Assembly: GCA_035627375.1 (NCBI GenBank)
Contig: DASPLX010000084.1
Coordinates: 1 to 46,986 of the forward strand
From: DASPLX01 sp035627375
Lineage (GTDB): Bacteria > Pseudomonadota > Gammaproteobacteria > Burkholderiales > Burkholderiaceae_D
Direction of reading: 5' to 3'
Length of the DNA stretch: 46,986 bases
Shown: positions 7,733 to 16,636 of the stretch, in pieces
Position numbering within the stretch: position 1 is the first letter of the stretch
Layout of the letters: each line of letters starts with the position of its first letter
Translations under genes and position numbers: made by a program
Notes under the pieces: model-generated
The model's input: the letters and a program-made list of their open reading frames with translations, nothing else
Told to the model about the DNA's origin: nothing
The model's database searches: none

Positions 7733-9754
7733 CATTGCATCCTCAAGATCGCGCTCGATGCGCCGCTCGACACGCTGTTCGACTACCGCTGGATAGCGGC
7801 GAGCGAACAAGAAGCGCGGCCCCGGTCCGGACAATTGGCGGTCGTGCCGTTCGGCCGGCGCGAAGAGATCGGCCTGATCGTGCAGGTGGAAGAGGTGAGC
7901 GATGTTCCTTCCGACAAGCTCAAGAATGTGCTTGCGGTGCGCACCCAGTTGCCGCCGCTGACGCCGGCCTGGATCGAACTGTGCCGTTTCGCCGCCGACT
8001 ACTACCAGCGTCCGCTCGGCGAAGTCGCGGTTCCCGGCGTGCCGAAGAATCTGCGCGCGCTGAAGACGACGGCCCTCGACCGGGCGCTCGCCAAGCTGGC
8101 GAAGACGCCGCCCGCCGACGATGCGGCGGCGGTCGCCGAAGCGGCCCTGAACCCGGCGCAGCGCGAGGCGGTCGATGCCATCGCGGCGGCGCGCGGTTAT
8201 GCGCCGATGCTGCTGTACGGCGTGACCGGGAGCGGCAAGACCGAAGTCTATTTGCAGGCCGCGGCGCGCGTCCTCGCCGACGGCGCGGCGGCGCAAGTCC
8301 TGATCCTGGTCCCTGAAATCAATCTGACGCCGCAGCTCGAGGCGAATATCCGTTCCCGCTTTCCGGGTCTCGAGGTGGCGACCTTGCACAGCGGCCTGGC
8401 GGAAGGCGAGCGCCTGCGCCATTGGCTGGCCGCGCATCTCGGCCGCGCCCGCATCGTGCTCGGCACGCGCCTGGCCGTGCTCGCCTCGCTGCCGCAGCTG
8501 AAGCTGATCATCGTCGACGAAGAACACGACGCCTCGTACAAGCAGCAGGAAGGCTTGCGCTATTCGGCGCGCGATCTCGCGGTGTGGCGCGCGCATCAAC
8601 TCGCGATACCGATCGTGCTCGGCTCCGCCACGCCCTCGCTCGAAACCTGGCAGCATGCGCAGTCCGGCCGCTATCGCAGGCTCGAATTGCGCGCGCGCGC
8701 CGTCGCCAACGCGGTCCTGCCGGCGGTGCGGCTGATCGACATGGAGCGCGACAAGCCGGCGCAAGGCTTGACATCGACCCTGATCGGCGCCGTGCGCCGG
8801 CGGTTGGAGCGCGGCGAACAGTCGCTGCTGTTCCTGAACCGGCGCGGCTATGCGCCGGTGATCGCGTGCGACGCCTGCGGCTGGGTCAGCAATTGCGCGC
8901 GCTGCACCGCCTTCATGGTGCTGCACAAGCTCGACCGGCGCCTGCGCTGCCATCATTGCAGCCTCGAGCAACGCATACCGCGCGCCTGCCCGACCTGCGG
9001 CAACATCGATATCCAGCCCCTGGGGCGCGGCACCCAGCGCATCGAGGAAGGCTTGCAAGCCTTGTTTCCGGAAGCGCGCGTGGCCCGCATCGATGCCGAT
9101 TCGACCCGCCTGAAGGGCAGTGCCCAGGCAGCCTTCGACGCCGTCCATCGCGGCGAGGTCGATCTCCTGATCGGCACCCAGATGGTGGCCAAGGGGCACG
9201 ACTTCCAGAATCTCACGCTGGTCGGCATCCTCAATCCCGACACCGCGCTGTTCTCGCAGGACTACCGTGCCGGCGAACGGCTGTTCGCGCAATTGATGCA
9301 GGTGGCCGGGCGCGCCGGCCGCGCCGCGCAAAAGGACGACGGCCAGCGCAGCGAAGTGCTGATCCAGACCCGTTACCCGCGGCATCCGCTGTACGGCGCG
9401 GTGATGGCGCACGACTACGACAGTTTCGCCGGCCGCATGCTCGAGGAGCGCCGGCAAGCCTTGCTACCGCCGTTCATGTACCAGGCCTTGCTGCGCGCCG
9501 AGGCGCGGGAATTGCAGACCGCGCTCGAGTTCCTGCAGGCCGCCGCGGCCCTGGCCGATCATGCCGGCATCACGGTCAACGAACCGATACCGATGACGAT
9601 GACGCGCGTGGCCAATGTCGATCGCGCGCAATTGCTGGTCGAATCGCCGTCGCGCCCGGCGCTGCAAGCGTTCCTGAAAACCTGGATTCCCGCGCTGCGC
9701 GAGATGAAAGTCCGCGCCAAATGGACGCTCGAGGTCGATCCAGTCGATATCTGA
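7727..9754 (+). CDS. priA: Primosomal replication restart helicase PriA
   Basis: Superfamily 2 DNA helicase that loads the replisome at stalled forks. It has 675 residues, a little shorter than E. coli PriA (732). An N-terminal 3'-end-binding domain (PLDTLFDYRW) is followed by Walker A GVTGSGKT (165-172), the DEEH box (264-267), and a zinc-binding module with Cys pairs CDAC, CARC, CHHC and CPTC at about 381-424. The conserved GTQMVAKGHDF and QVAGRAGR motifs of helicase motifs V and VI are present. The start is a GTG at 7727; no good ribosome-binding site precedes it, and the upstream DNA is the DnaA-box repeat. Confidence 0.96.
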   Translation: MEHCILKIALDAPLDTLFDYRWIAASEQEARPRSGQLAVVPFGRREEIGLIVQVEEVSDVPSDKLKNVLAVRTQLPPLTPAWIELCRFAADYYQRPLGEVAVPGVPKNLRALKTTALDRALAKLAKTPPADDAAAVAEAALNPAQREAVDAIAAARGYAPMLLYGVTGSGKTEVYLQAAARVLADGAAAQVLILVPEINLTPQLEANIRSRFPGLEVATLHSGLAEGERLRHWLAAHLGRARIVLGTRLAVLASLPQLKLIIVDEEHDASYKQQEGLRYSARDLAVWRAHQLAIPIVLGSATPSLETWQHAQSGRYRRLELRARAVANAVLPAVRLIDMERDKPAQGLTSTLIGAVRRRLERGEQSLLFLNRRGYAPVIACDACGWVSNCARCTAFMVLHKLDRRLRCHHCSLEQRIPRACPTCGNIDIQPLGRGTQRIEEGLQALFPEARVARIDADSTRLKGSAQAAFDAVHRGEVDLLIGTQMVAKGHDFQNLTLVGILNPDTALFSQDYRAGERLFAQLMQVAGRAGRAAQKDDGQRSEVLIQTRYPRHPLYGAVMAHDYDSFAGRMLEERRQALLPPFMYQALLRAEARELQTALEFLQAAAALADHAGITVNEPIPMTMTRVANVDRAQLLVESPSRPALQAFLKTWIPALREMKVRAKWTLEVDPVDI

Positions 9755-9787
9755 TTTGCCGGTCCTGGCATTGCCGGTCGCTGCGAC

Positions 9788-9793
9788 TACAAT
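9788..9793 (+). promoter_or_regulatory. Possible -10 element (TACAAT)
   Basis: TACAAT lies 34 bp upstream of the binding-protein ATG at 9828 and 33 bp after the priA stop. No -35 hexamer with normal spacing is visible. The same TACAAT hexamer recurs upstream of the genes at 27705 and 28712. Confidence 0.3.
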
Positions 9794-9827
9794 GATCGAA
9801 ACACATCGTTCGCCGAGGAGAGCGGCC

Positions 9828-10586
9828 ATGCGCCTGCGATTCGTCCTATTGCTGATGGCGATGTCGATCATCGTGCCGGCTTGCGGGAGCGCCGCCGCGG
9901 GCGAATTGCTCATTGTGGGCGCACACTTCGCCCGCGTCTTCGAACGCACGACGAGCGGCGAATACGTCGGCCTCGGCCCGGACATCATGCGCGCGGTGGC
10001 GCAGCGTACCGGCGACCGCGTGCGTTTCGAAATCTATCCGTGGGCGCGCGCCCAGGCGTTGGTCGAGCAAGGCCTCGCCGACGTCCTGGTCGGCCCCTAC
10101 AAGACCGCCGAGCGCGAAGCGCGGTTCGCGTTCGCCGCGCGTCCGTTCTACCAGGATGAGATGGTGTTCTACGTCCGCTCCGCCGATCATCCGGCGTGGG
10201 ACGGCAACTACGCCTTGCTGCGCACCAACCGGGTGGCCGCCGTCAACGGCTGGGTCTACGGCAGCGCATTCGATCGCGCGCGCGAAGAACTGCGGGTGGG
10301 CAATGCGGGAACGCTCGAGAACGGCCTGCTGATGCTGGTCTACGAGCGTATCGATCTGTTCGCCACCAACCGCCGCAATACCGAAGCGGCGATCGACGTT
10401 TTGCAAATGCGCGGCGCGGTGAAGCCGATCACGCCTATCATCGATACCCAGCAAGGCTATTTCGCCTTCCCGAAGCGCTCCAGCCACGACGAATTGCGCC
10501 AGCGCTTCAACCGCGCGTTCAACGATATGATCGACAAGGGCGAGCTCGCCAGCCTGGCGCGCAAGCACGGTGTCATCATCCCCTGA
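9828..10586 (+). CDS. Solute-binding protein, SBP_bac_3 family (orphan, possible lipoprotein)
   Basis: Secreted protein of 252 residues similar in design to amino-acid-type binding proteins: GEYVGLGPDIMRAVAQRTG, YPWARAQALVEQGLADVLVGPY, and a C-terminal MIDKGELASLARKHGV. The ATG at 9828 follows GAGGAG at 9815-9820, so a longer reading from 9756 is rejected. The signal peptide contains VPAC, a weak lipobox, so the product may be lipid-anchored; otherwise cleavage could follow SAAAG. No permease or ATPase genes are nearby. It is one of three orphan SBP_bac_3 proteins in the first 12 kb, which suggests sensing or a family expansion. Confidence 0.82.
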   Translation: MRLRFVLLLMAMSIIVPACGSAAAGELLIVGAHFARVFERTTSGEYVGLGPDIMRAVAQRTGDRVRFEIYPWARAQALVEQGLADVLVGPYKTAEREARFAFAARPFYQDEMVFYVRSADHPAWDGNYALLRTNRVAAVNGWVYGSAFDRAREELRVGNAGTLENGLLMLVYERIDLFATNRRNTEAAIDVLQMRGAVKPITPIIDTQQGYFAFPKRSSHDELRQRFNRAFNDMIDKGELASLARKHGVIIP

Positions 10587-10611
10587 GTCCATCTATTTTC
10601 GAGGTATCCCC

Positions 10612-11064
10612 ATGACGGAATGGCAGTGGTCCGCCTACGAACAATTGCAGATCGACGAACTCTACGCGTTGCTCGCGGCGCGTCAGGAAGTGTTCATCCT
10701 CGAACAGCGCTGCTTCTATCCCGATCTGGACGGCATCGACCGTCGCGCCCATCATCTGCTCGGCTGGCAGCGGCAGGGCGGCGAGCGCAAGCTGGCGGCA
10801 TACCTGCGCTGCGTCGCGCCCGGCGTGAAATACGCCGAAGCGTCGCTCGGCCGCGTGTTATCGGTGCCGGCGGCGCGCGGCACCGGCATCGGCAAGCAAT
10901 TGCTGGAGGAAGGCTTGCGCCATGCCGAGCGCACCTATCCCGGCACCCGGATCCGCATCTCGGCGCAACTCTATCTGCGCCGCTTCTACGAAAGCTTCGG
11001 CTTTCGCGCCACCTCCGAACCCTATGACGAAGACGGGATTCCCCATGTGGAAATGCTGCGCTAG
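10612..11064 (+). CDS. elaA: ElaA-type GNAT acetyltransferase
   Basis: Cytoplasmic N-acetyltransferase of 150 residues. The ElaA signature region LLAARQEVFILEQRCFYPDLDG is split here by several identical residues to the E. coli protein as I remember it, and the acetyl-CoA loop reads VPAARGTGIGKQLLEEGL. The end FYESFGFRATSEPYDEDGIPH is typical. A GAGG site 9 bp upstream supports the ATG at 10612. The substrate of ElaA is not established. It follows the binding-protein gene by 25 bp and converges on the gene at 11061, with stops overlapping by 4 bp. Confidence 0.88.
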   Translation: MTEWQWSAYEQLQIDELYALLAARQEVFILEQRCFYPDLDGIDRRAHHLLGWQRQGGERKLAAYLRCVAPGVKYAEASLGRVLSVPAARGTGIGKQLLEEGLRHAERTYPGTRIRISAQLYLRRFYESFGFRATSEPYDEDGIPHVEMLR

Positions 11065-11849
11065 TTGGCCGGCCCCGGCCTGGCGCGCGCCTCGAGCAGC
11101 TTGAAATAATCGTTCTCGATCTTGCGGATGTCGATCCGCCGCAAGCCCTTGTCGTAGTTCTGCTGCAGCTTCCAGCCGGCCAAGGTGCGCTGGAAACAGA
11201 TGTGCAGCGTCAGCTCGGCAAGCGGCTTGTCGTGGAAGGCGATCTGGTCGCGCGCGGCGATCAGCCTGAGATCGGTCGCCAGCAGATAGCGCAGCACCGA
11301 TTTGTCGATCGCAACTCCGTCGACGCGCTGCGCCAGGAGTTTCTGGAGATTGACCACGTCGCTCGGCGACACGTCGACCTTTTGCCGGCCGTCCTTGACG
11401 AGGGCGTCGAAAGCTTCGCCGTTCGAATAGCCGGCCACCACGCCGATCAGCTTGCCGGCCAGATCCGGCAGCGATTGCCAGTGCACGGGCTTGCTCCGCA
11501 AATAGGCCAGGCCGACCGTGCTGACTCCCATCGGCGCCGAGAAGTGGCACTGGCGGGCGCGTTCTTCGGTGTAGTAGGCGGGAAAGTAGCCGGAGAATTC
11601 CGGATCCTTGCCGCCGACTTGCATGGCGCGCATCCAGGGAAAGTAATCGACGCGGACGCGGTGGCCGAAATCCTTCGCCGCCGCTTCGGCGACGGCGCCG
11701 GACAAACCGCCTTGCGGCAGATTCGGACCGACATAGGGCAACCAGGCCAAGCTGGCCAGGCGGATCGTCGGCGGTTCGGCCGCGTTCGCGCCGGCGAGCG
11801 GGAATGCTGCCAGCAGCCAGCAAAGCCGCAGCAAAATGGGGCGAAGCAT
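11061..11849 (-). CDS. Solute-binding protein, SBP_bac_3-like (orphan)
   Basis: Secreted protein of 262 residues. A signal peptide (LLRLCWLLAAFPLAGANAAE) is cleaved near ANA-AE. The mature protein begins with a WLPYVGP segment, then VDYFPWMRAM and a C-terminal helix rich in charged residues. The ATG at 11849 is preceded on its strand by AGGAAACGAG. It has no transporter partners. Like the genes at 1918 and 9828, it contains the PW-x-R element after the first alpha/beta unit (PWVR, PWAR, PWMR), which suggests that the three are paralogues of a subfamily distinct from true amino-acid transport proteins. Confidence 0.78.
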   Translation of the reverse strand: MLRPILLRLCWLLAAFPLAGANAAEPPTIRLASLAWLPYVGPNLPQGGLSGAVAEAAAKDFGHRVRVDYFPWMRAMQVGGKDPEFSGYFPAYYTEERARQCHFSAPMGVSTVGLAYLRSKPVHWQSLPDLAGKLIGVVAGYSNGEAFDALVKDGRQKVDVSPSDVVNLQKLLAQRVDGVAIDKSVLRYLLATDLRLIAARDQIAFHDKPLAELTLHICFQRTLAGWKLQQNYDKGLRRIDIRKIENDYFKLLEARARPGPAN

Positions 11850-11980
11850 CTCGTTTCCTGTTTTTGGTCGCAGCGACGACGGCGCTCGTTGCCATCGTCC
11901 GATTTTTATTGCATGCTACCCGCGCTTTGTCCGGGTGCCAACCGGATTATTCGAACGCTGCCTCCCCATCCCTATTCGCC

Positions 11981-12562
11981 ATGTCCGAACTTCCGACCAT
12001 CGAAACCGATCGCACTGTCCTGCGTCTGCTCCTGCCGGACCAGGCGCAGCTGCTGGTCGACTACCAGCTCGACAACCGCGCGCATCTCGCGCCCTGGGAA
12101 CCGCTGCGGGAAGAGAGTTTTTATTCGCTGGAGGCGGCGCGCCGGCGCATCGAGGACGGGCTCCAGGCCTTCGCGGACGGCCGCGCCGTGCACTTCGCCG
12201 TCTTCGCGCGCGACAGTAGACACGACGAGCCCGACGCCGCGCGCATCATCGCGCTGTGCAATTTCTCGAATATCGTCCGCGGCGTTTTCCAAGCCTGTCA
12301 CTTGGGATACTCGATCGGGCATGCCTATCAGGGCCGGGGACTGATGCGGGAGGTGGCGCGGGCCGGTATCGGCTATATGTTCCATGCCGTCGGCTTGCAT
12401 CGCGTGATGGCCAACTACATGCCCTCCAACGAACGCAGCGCGCGCTTGCTGCGGAAACTCGGATTCGAGCGCGAAGGCTATGCGCGCGCCTATCTGAAGA
12501 TCGCCGGCAAGTGGGAAGACCACGTGCTGACCGCGCTCATCAATCCTGCCTTGGCGGATTAG
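11981..12562 (+). CDS. RimJ/RimL-type GNAT acetyltransferase
   Basis: Cytoplasmic acetyltransferase of 193 residues, related to enzymes acetylating ribosomal protein N-termini. Family marks are ETDRTVLRLLLPDQ at the start, LGYSIGHAYQGRGLMREV at the acetyl-CoA loop and MPSNERSARLLRKLGFEREG near the end. The in-frame open reading extends far upstream, but the ATG at 11981 is where family similarity starts. It is divergent from the gene at 11849. Substrate unknown; RimJ itself is possible but not proven. Confidence 0.85.
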   Translation: MSELPTIETDRTVLRLLLPDQAQLLVDYQLDNRAHLAPWEPLREESFYSLEAARRRIEDGLQAFADGRAVHFAVFARDSRHDEPDAARIIALCNFSNIVRGVFQACHLGYSIGHAYQGRGLMREVARAGIGYMFHAVGLHRVMANYMPSNERSARLLRKLGFEREGYARAYLKIAGKWEDHVLTALINPALAD

Positions 12563-12595
12563 AAAAACACTGCGCGGCTAGATCTCCGATCCGGC

Positions 12596-13153
12596 TCAGG
12601 CATGGCGCGGTCCCGGCCGGTCGATCAGCGTGGGCGTGCTCACCGGATTGAAATCGCGCCAGTCGCCGTCGGCGATCGTGCCCTCCGCGCGTTCGATATC
12701 GACGGCGCCATGCGAGCGCAAGACCTCGAGGGCGCGCGCCTCATCCTGTTCCCCGCCGACCTCGACCGCGACCAGCATGCCGGATTGCCGCACGGGCGGC
12801 GTCTCTTCCGCTTCATCCATTTGCGACAAGGTGCCGACCAGCGAACCGAGATGGGCGCCGACCAAGCCGCCGACCACCGGTCCGATCGGTCCCATCAGAG
12901 GTGCCGCAGCCATGCCGGCGGTCGCGCCGGCCGCGGCGCCAGCCGCCGCGCCGGTCGCGCTGCCCTTGCCGCTGTCTTCCGCGCCCGGCGATTCGGCGCG
13001 GTCGCCGCCGACCGGAAAAGTGGCGTGCCGTCCCGGCGGATTGGTATAGAACGCGCAGATATGCTCCGAAACGAAGCCTGCCTGCTCCAAAGCCGCCACG
13101 GCGGCCTGCACTTCGTCCTGTTCGTCGAAGCGGCCAGCGATGATGGTTGCCAT
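12596..13153 (-). CDS. Glycine-zipper stress-type protein, unknown function
   Basis: Protein of 185 residues with three parts: an N-terminal alpha/beta domain (MATIIAGRFDEQDEVQAAV) resembling general-stress or PII-like folds, a central Ala/Gly-rich stretch (about 70-110, repeated GAAAG) that looks like a glycine zipper able to insert in membranes, and a C-terminal second alpha/beta half ending in a prolyl tail. The ATG at 13153 follows GGGAG. I recall similar proteins as common in Burkholderiales, without defined function. It is divergent from the DUF2382 gene, itself a stress protein, which suggests shared stress control. Confidence 0.72.
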   Translation of the reverse strand: MATIIAGRFDEQDEVQAAVAALEQAGFVSEHICAFYTNPPGRHATFPVGGDRAESPGAEDSGKGSATGAAAGAAAGATAGMAAAPLMGPIGPVVGGLVGAHLGSLVGTLSQMDEAEETPPVRQSGMLVAVEVGGEQDEARALEVLRSHGAVDIERAEGTIADGDWRDFNPVSTPTLIDRPGPRHA

Positions 13154-13266
13154 GATTGCGCTCCCGGAATGCATCGATACGAATATGAACTTGCGCGGAA
13201 CGATTAGTTCGGCGCGCCGAACAACGGTAATACCATGCAAAAAATGCCCATTCCCGGAAAAAGCTA

Positions 13267-13292
13267 CAAGCCCGCAAGCGCGGCCGGGCTTG
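13267..13292 (+). repeat. Hairpin in the leader of the DUF2382 gene
   Basis: CAAGCCCG and CGGGCTTG flank a 10-nt loop. It lies inside the longest open reading but upstream of the preferred start, so it is probably an untranslated leader hairpin. Confidence 0.35.
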
Positions 13293-13342
13293 CAATTGGC
13301 GCCGCCGCCGGGCGCGCAATTTGCATACGCAAGGAAATCTCG

Positions 13343-13981
13343 TTGTTACTGGAAAACGCGATCATGTTGCATGCGACCCAAGGCAGGGACGCTTCCGAAG
13401 GCGCCATTCCGATTCCGGGCGCGCAAGTCGCCGATCTCGACGAACGGGTGGCGCATATCGCCTCGATTCACGCGGCGGGCCAGGAATTGACAGCGCTGCT
13501 GCGGTTCGCCGACGGCCATGAAATCATGGTGCCGGCCGGCGCGCTGTCCTTGCAGCCGGACGGCGGTTATCGTGTCGATCTGCAGTTTTCCGCATTCGAG
13601 ACCGCCGGCCAGCATGAATTGCAGGCCGTCAAGCGAACCCTGTATGTCGGCGACGGCGTGCGCATTCGCAAGAGCGTCAGCGAGCGCGAGGAAACGCTCG
13701 ATGTTCCCTTATTGCAGGACGAGATCGTCGTCGAGCGGATACCGGTGGGGCAGATTTTGACGACTGTCGACTTGCCGCAGCCGCGCTATGACGGCGATAC
13801 CTTGATCGTGCCGGTGTTCGAGGAAGTGCTGGTCGTCGAAAAACGCATGCGCTTGGTCGAAGAGGTGCGCGTCACCAAGCATCGCCGTAGCACGATCGCC
13901 CATCGGGAAGTCAATCTGCAGGCCGAGCGCGCCGAGGTCGAAGGAATGGACAAGGCTGAGCCCGGCGTCGTGCCCCATTGA
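13343..13981 (+). CDS. DUF2382 (YsnF/AvaK-like) stress protein
   Basis: Cytoplasmic protein of about 212 residues. The C-terminal half is a DUF2382 domain: REETLDVPLLQDEIVVERIP followed by YDGDTLIVPVFEEVLVVEKR and VTKHRR. The N-terminal half is a separate small domain with a RFADGHEIMVPAGAL segment. The family is linked to stress responses; the biochemical role is unknown. Start choice: a TTG at 13343 has AAGGA 7 nt upstream, the best site in the region. ATG codons at 13364 (shorter) and 13235 (longer, through a hairpin) are alternatives. Confidence 0.75.
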   Translation: MLLENAIMLHATQGRDASEGAIPIPGAQVADLDERVAHIASIHAAGQELTALLRFADGHEIMVPAGALSLQPDGGYRVDLQFSAFETAGQHELQAVKRTLYVGDGVRIRKSVSEREETLDVPLLQDEIVVERIPVGQILTTVDLPQPRYDGDTLIVPVFEEVLVVEKRMRLVEEVRVTKHRRSTIAHREVNLQAERAEVEGMDKAEPGVVPH

Positions 13982-14031
13982 GGGATTGTCCGGCTGCGCC
14001 AGCAGGAGCCGCGGTCCAGGCTCGCAAGCGC

Positions 14032-14514
14032 TCAGATCGGCGGCGTGTCGAAACGTCCTTCTTCGGCCAATTGCCGGATGATGCGGATCGTGTCGATGTC
14101 GGCTTCCTTGTAGGCGGAACGGCGGAAATCGTTGTAGAACGCCTGTTCCTCGTTTTCGTGGTCGCCCGTGCCGTCGTCGTATTCGAAGCGGACGAAAAAG
14201 ATATCCGTTTCCGGCTCCTCGATCGTCATTACCAGGCTCGAGGCCGGAATATCCTTTTGGGGCGGCACCGTGTAACGAATGCTCTGTTGCGGTACGAAGG
14301 TGACGGTATCGCGCACCGTCAGCGTGCCATAGCGCAATTCGCGCGACAGCACGGCGGCGGAACGTTCGATCAGGGTGCAGCTGTCGAGCCAGGGAATGAA
14401 CATTTGCGGCGATTCCGCGCGCAACACCAAGCCGCGCCACAACTGCTCGCGCGACAGCGGCTCGATGAGCGGATTGAGAGGATCGTTGATTTCGATGAGA
14501 TGGGTAAATTTCAT
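14032..14514 (-). CDS. DUF1857 family protein (SRPBCC fold)
   Basis: Protein of 160 residues that matches the DUF1857 family, thought to share the START/Bet v 1 helix-grip fold that binds hydrophobic ligands. Characteristic features are the N-terminal FTHLIEINDPLNPLIEPLSR, LWRGLVLRAESPQMFIPWLD and a C-terminal ADIDTIRIIRQLAEEGR. No signal peptide. It stands alone; its stop is 50 bp from the convergent DUF2382 gene. No clear ribosome-binding site is visible before the ATG. Role unknown. Confidence 0.82.
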   Translation of the reverse strand: MKFTHLIEINDPLNPLIEPLSREQLWRGLVLRAESPQMFIPWLDSCTLIERSAAVLSRELRYGTLTVRDTVTFVPQQSIRYTVPPQKDIPASSLVMTIEEPETDIFFVRFEYDDGTGDHENEEQAFYNDFRRSAYKEADIDTIRIIRQLAEEGRFDTPPI

Positions 14515-14651
14515 AGGGAAAAACAGCGGCCGTGAACCCCCAGTGTACTGCCCGGCCGGGCGGACATAAAGGTTTATTTCCCATAAATGCGGGATTGTTG
14601 AAGCGCCTTTCTTTGGCTATAACGTCGGCTGAGATTTTTTCCTGTTCCGCC

Positions 14652-15106
14652 ATGAAAGCACGCCGCCGCCACGCCTTCCGCCACCCGTCTTCGCCGCAGC
14701 CGCTCGCCCGTGTTTTACCCACCCAGGCGCCGCTCTATCGGCGCTTGCTGCGCAAATTGCCGCGCGCCGGAGTCGCCGCCGCCTGCGCCCTTGCTTTGCT
14801 TGGCATCGCCGTCATCTATGTAACGGATTCGGCGCCCCAGCCGCGAACGACCGCGCCGGGTGATGCAAAGGTTCAACGCACGCAACAGCTCGCGTCGACA
14901 CAACCGCATGTGTGGATGGCGCGCGTTTATTGAAGGGTCTTCGGAAATTACACCGCGCTGGCGCAGGCGGCGGAGACGATGCGGCGCGCCCGGCCCCGGC
15001 CATGGTCGGCAGGCTGCGCCGCGAATGCGGCGATACCACGGTGATCAAGAAGGACGATTGCGAATTCCGCACCGCCTGCGGGACGATCGGCGGTTGCGGA
15101 TGACGC
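14652..15106 (+). pseudogene. Small membrane-anchored protein, probably broken
   Basis: An open frame from ATG 14652 encodes 93 residues: an Arg-rich N-terminus, one membrane segment (AGVAAACALALLGIAVIYV) and a periplasmic tail ending MARVY at a TGA (14931-14933). Directly after the TGA, the same frame continues with coding-like sequence (FGNYTALAQAAETMRRA), and after one shift of frame near 14995 it continues as MVGRLRRECGDTTVIKKDDC and a Cys-rich end with stop at 15101-15103. Third positions remain GC-rich throughout. I read this as one gene carrying a stop and a frameshift. Alternatively the 93-residue protein is complete and the rest is chance. Not recognised as a known family. Confidence 0.4.
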
Positions 15107-15292
15107 CGGTCCGGCCGCGATGACGGTGTTGTTTCGCATGCGCAGGCCTCTCCGAAACAGTGCAAAAAAGAAGGGGTTGGCGTTATGATGGACAGCATCA
15201 TTGCTGCGTCATTCGCCATGCGGTTGTTTGCCGTCAGTGACGAAAAGTCCCGTTTCTCTCATCCTGCCTCGCCGTCCGGATCACTTTCAGGC

Positions 15293-16636
15293 ATGACGAC
15301 AATGCAATTCGAAGAGTTCGATGCCCTCAATGCGCCGGTGGACCGGAAGCCTGCTCCGGCACCGGCCGCGGCGCCCGCTTCCGCCGACACCGCCGCGTCG
15401 AACGTCCGCCTGCAATACCTGATCGACAATACGCCGGTCATCATCTACAGCAGCGTGCCGACCGGCGATTTCAAGATGACCTTCGTGTCCGGCAACGCGC
15501 AGCGCGTGCTCGGCTACCGGCCCGAGGAAATGGTGGCCGATCCCAATTTCTGGTTCAACCATATCCATCCCGACGATATCCCGAACATCTTCTCGAGCCT
15601 GGCGGGCGTGTTCGTCGACGGCCAGCGCACCTATGAGTATCGGTTCCGCGCCAGCGACGGCCGCTATGTCTGGATGCACGACACCCTGCGCCTGATCCGC
15701 GACGCCAACGGCAATCCGCTGGAGGTGATCGGATCGCTGACCGACATCACCGATCGCAAGCTGATGGAAGAAACGCTCAAGGAAAAGAGCGTCGAGCAGC
15801 AGTCGCTGATCAAGAAGCTGCAGGAAGCGCACGACCAGCTGCTGCAATCGGAAAAGATGGCATCGATCGGCCAGCTTGCGGCTGGCATCGCGCACGAGAT
15901 CAACAATCCGATCGGCTTCGTCAATTCGAATATGGGCACGCTGCGCACCTATGTCGATACGCTGCTCGAAGTGATCGAACAGTACGAGCGGACGGTTGCG
16001 ACGTCGGCCGCCAACCCCGACCTGAAAGCCCGCATCGACGCATTGCGCAAGCAGGCCGACATCGACTTCCTGAAAGAAGACACGACCGCGCTGGTGAACG
16101 AATCGATCGAGGGCTTGAAGCGCGTGAAGGACATCGTGCAGTCGCTCAAGGATTTCTCGCACGTGGGCGAGAGCGACTGGCAGATCGCCGACCTGCATCA
16201 AGGGCTCGATTCGACGCTCAACATCGTCAACAACGAAATCAAGTACAAGGCCAAGGTCGTCAAGGAATACGATCCGGCGCTGCCGCAGATCAAGTGCCTG
16301 GCGTCGCAATTGAACCAGGTCTTCATGAACCTGCTCGTCAACGCGGCACATGCGATCAAGGAAACGGGAGCGATCCGCATCCGCACCGGTCATGAAAAGG
16401 ATTGGGTGTGGGTCGAGGTCACCGACACCGGTTGCGGTATTCCGCCCGAAAACCTGAACCGGATCTTCGAACCCTTCTTCACGACCAAGCCGGTTGGCAG
16501 CGGCACCGGGCTCGGCTTGTCGCTGTCCTACGGCATCGTCAAAAAGCATGGCGGTCGCATCGACGTCGCCAGCGAGGTGGGCCGCGGGACGCGGTTCACG
16601 GTGCGCTTGCCGGTCAATCCTCCGGAAGCCGGTTGA
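15293..16636 (+). CDS. PAS-domain sensor histidine kinase
   Basis: Soluble histidine kinase of 448 residues. A Pro/Ala-rich N-terminus leads to a PAS_3-type PAS domain (about 38-157, with HIHPDDIPNIF and YRFRASDGRYVWMHD), a coiled coil, the H-box GQLAAGIAHEINNPIGF with phospho-acceptor His201, a helical insert (FLKEDTTALVNESIEGLKRV), and an ATPase domain with N-box NAAHAI, DTGCGIP, FEPFFTTKPVGSGTGLGLSL. It has no receiver domain and no membrane segment. It closely resembles the kinase at 20784-22262, including the insert and the LHxGLDSTLNIV motif, so the two are paralogues. The start could be ATG 15293 or 15302. Its cognate regulator may be one of the three REC proteins in the operon at 18920-25227. 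Confidence 0.9.
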   Translation: MTTMQFEEFDALNAPVDRKPAPAPAAAPASADTAASNVRLQYLIDNTPVIIYSSVPTGDFKMTFVSGNAQRVLGYRPEEMVADPNFWFNHIHPDDIPNIFSSLAGVFVDGQRTYEYRFRASDGRYVWMHDTLRLIRDANGNPLEVIGSLTDITDRKLMEETLKEKSVEQQSLIKKLQEAHDQLLQSEKMASIGQLAAGIAHEINNPIGFVNSNMGTLRTYVDTLLEVIEQYERTVATSAANPDLKARIDALRKQADIDFLKEDTTALVNESIEGLKRVKDIVQSLKDFSHVGESDWQIADLHQGLDSTLNIVNNEIKYKAKVVKEYDPALPQIKCLASQLNQVFMNLLVNAAHAIKETGAIRIRTGHEKDWVWVEVTDTGCGIPPENLNRIFEPFFTTKPVGSGTGLGLSLSYGIVKKHGGRIDVASEVGRGTRFTVRLPVNPPEAG

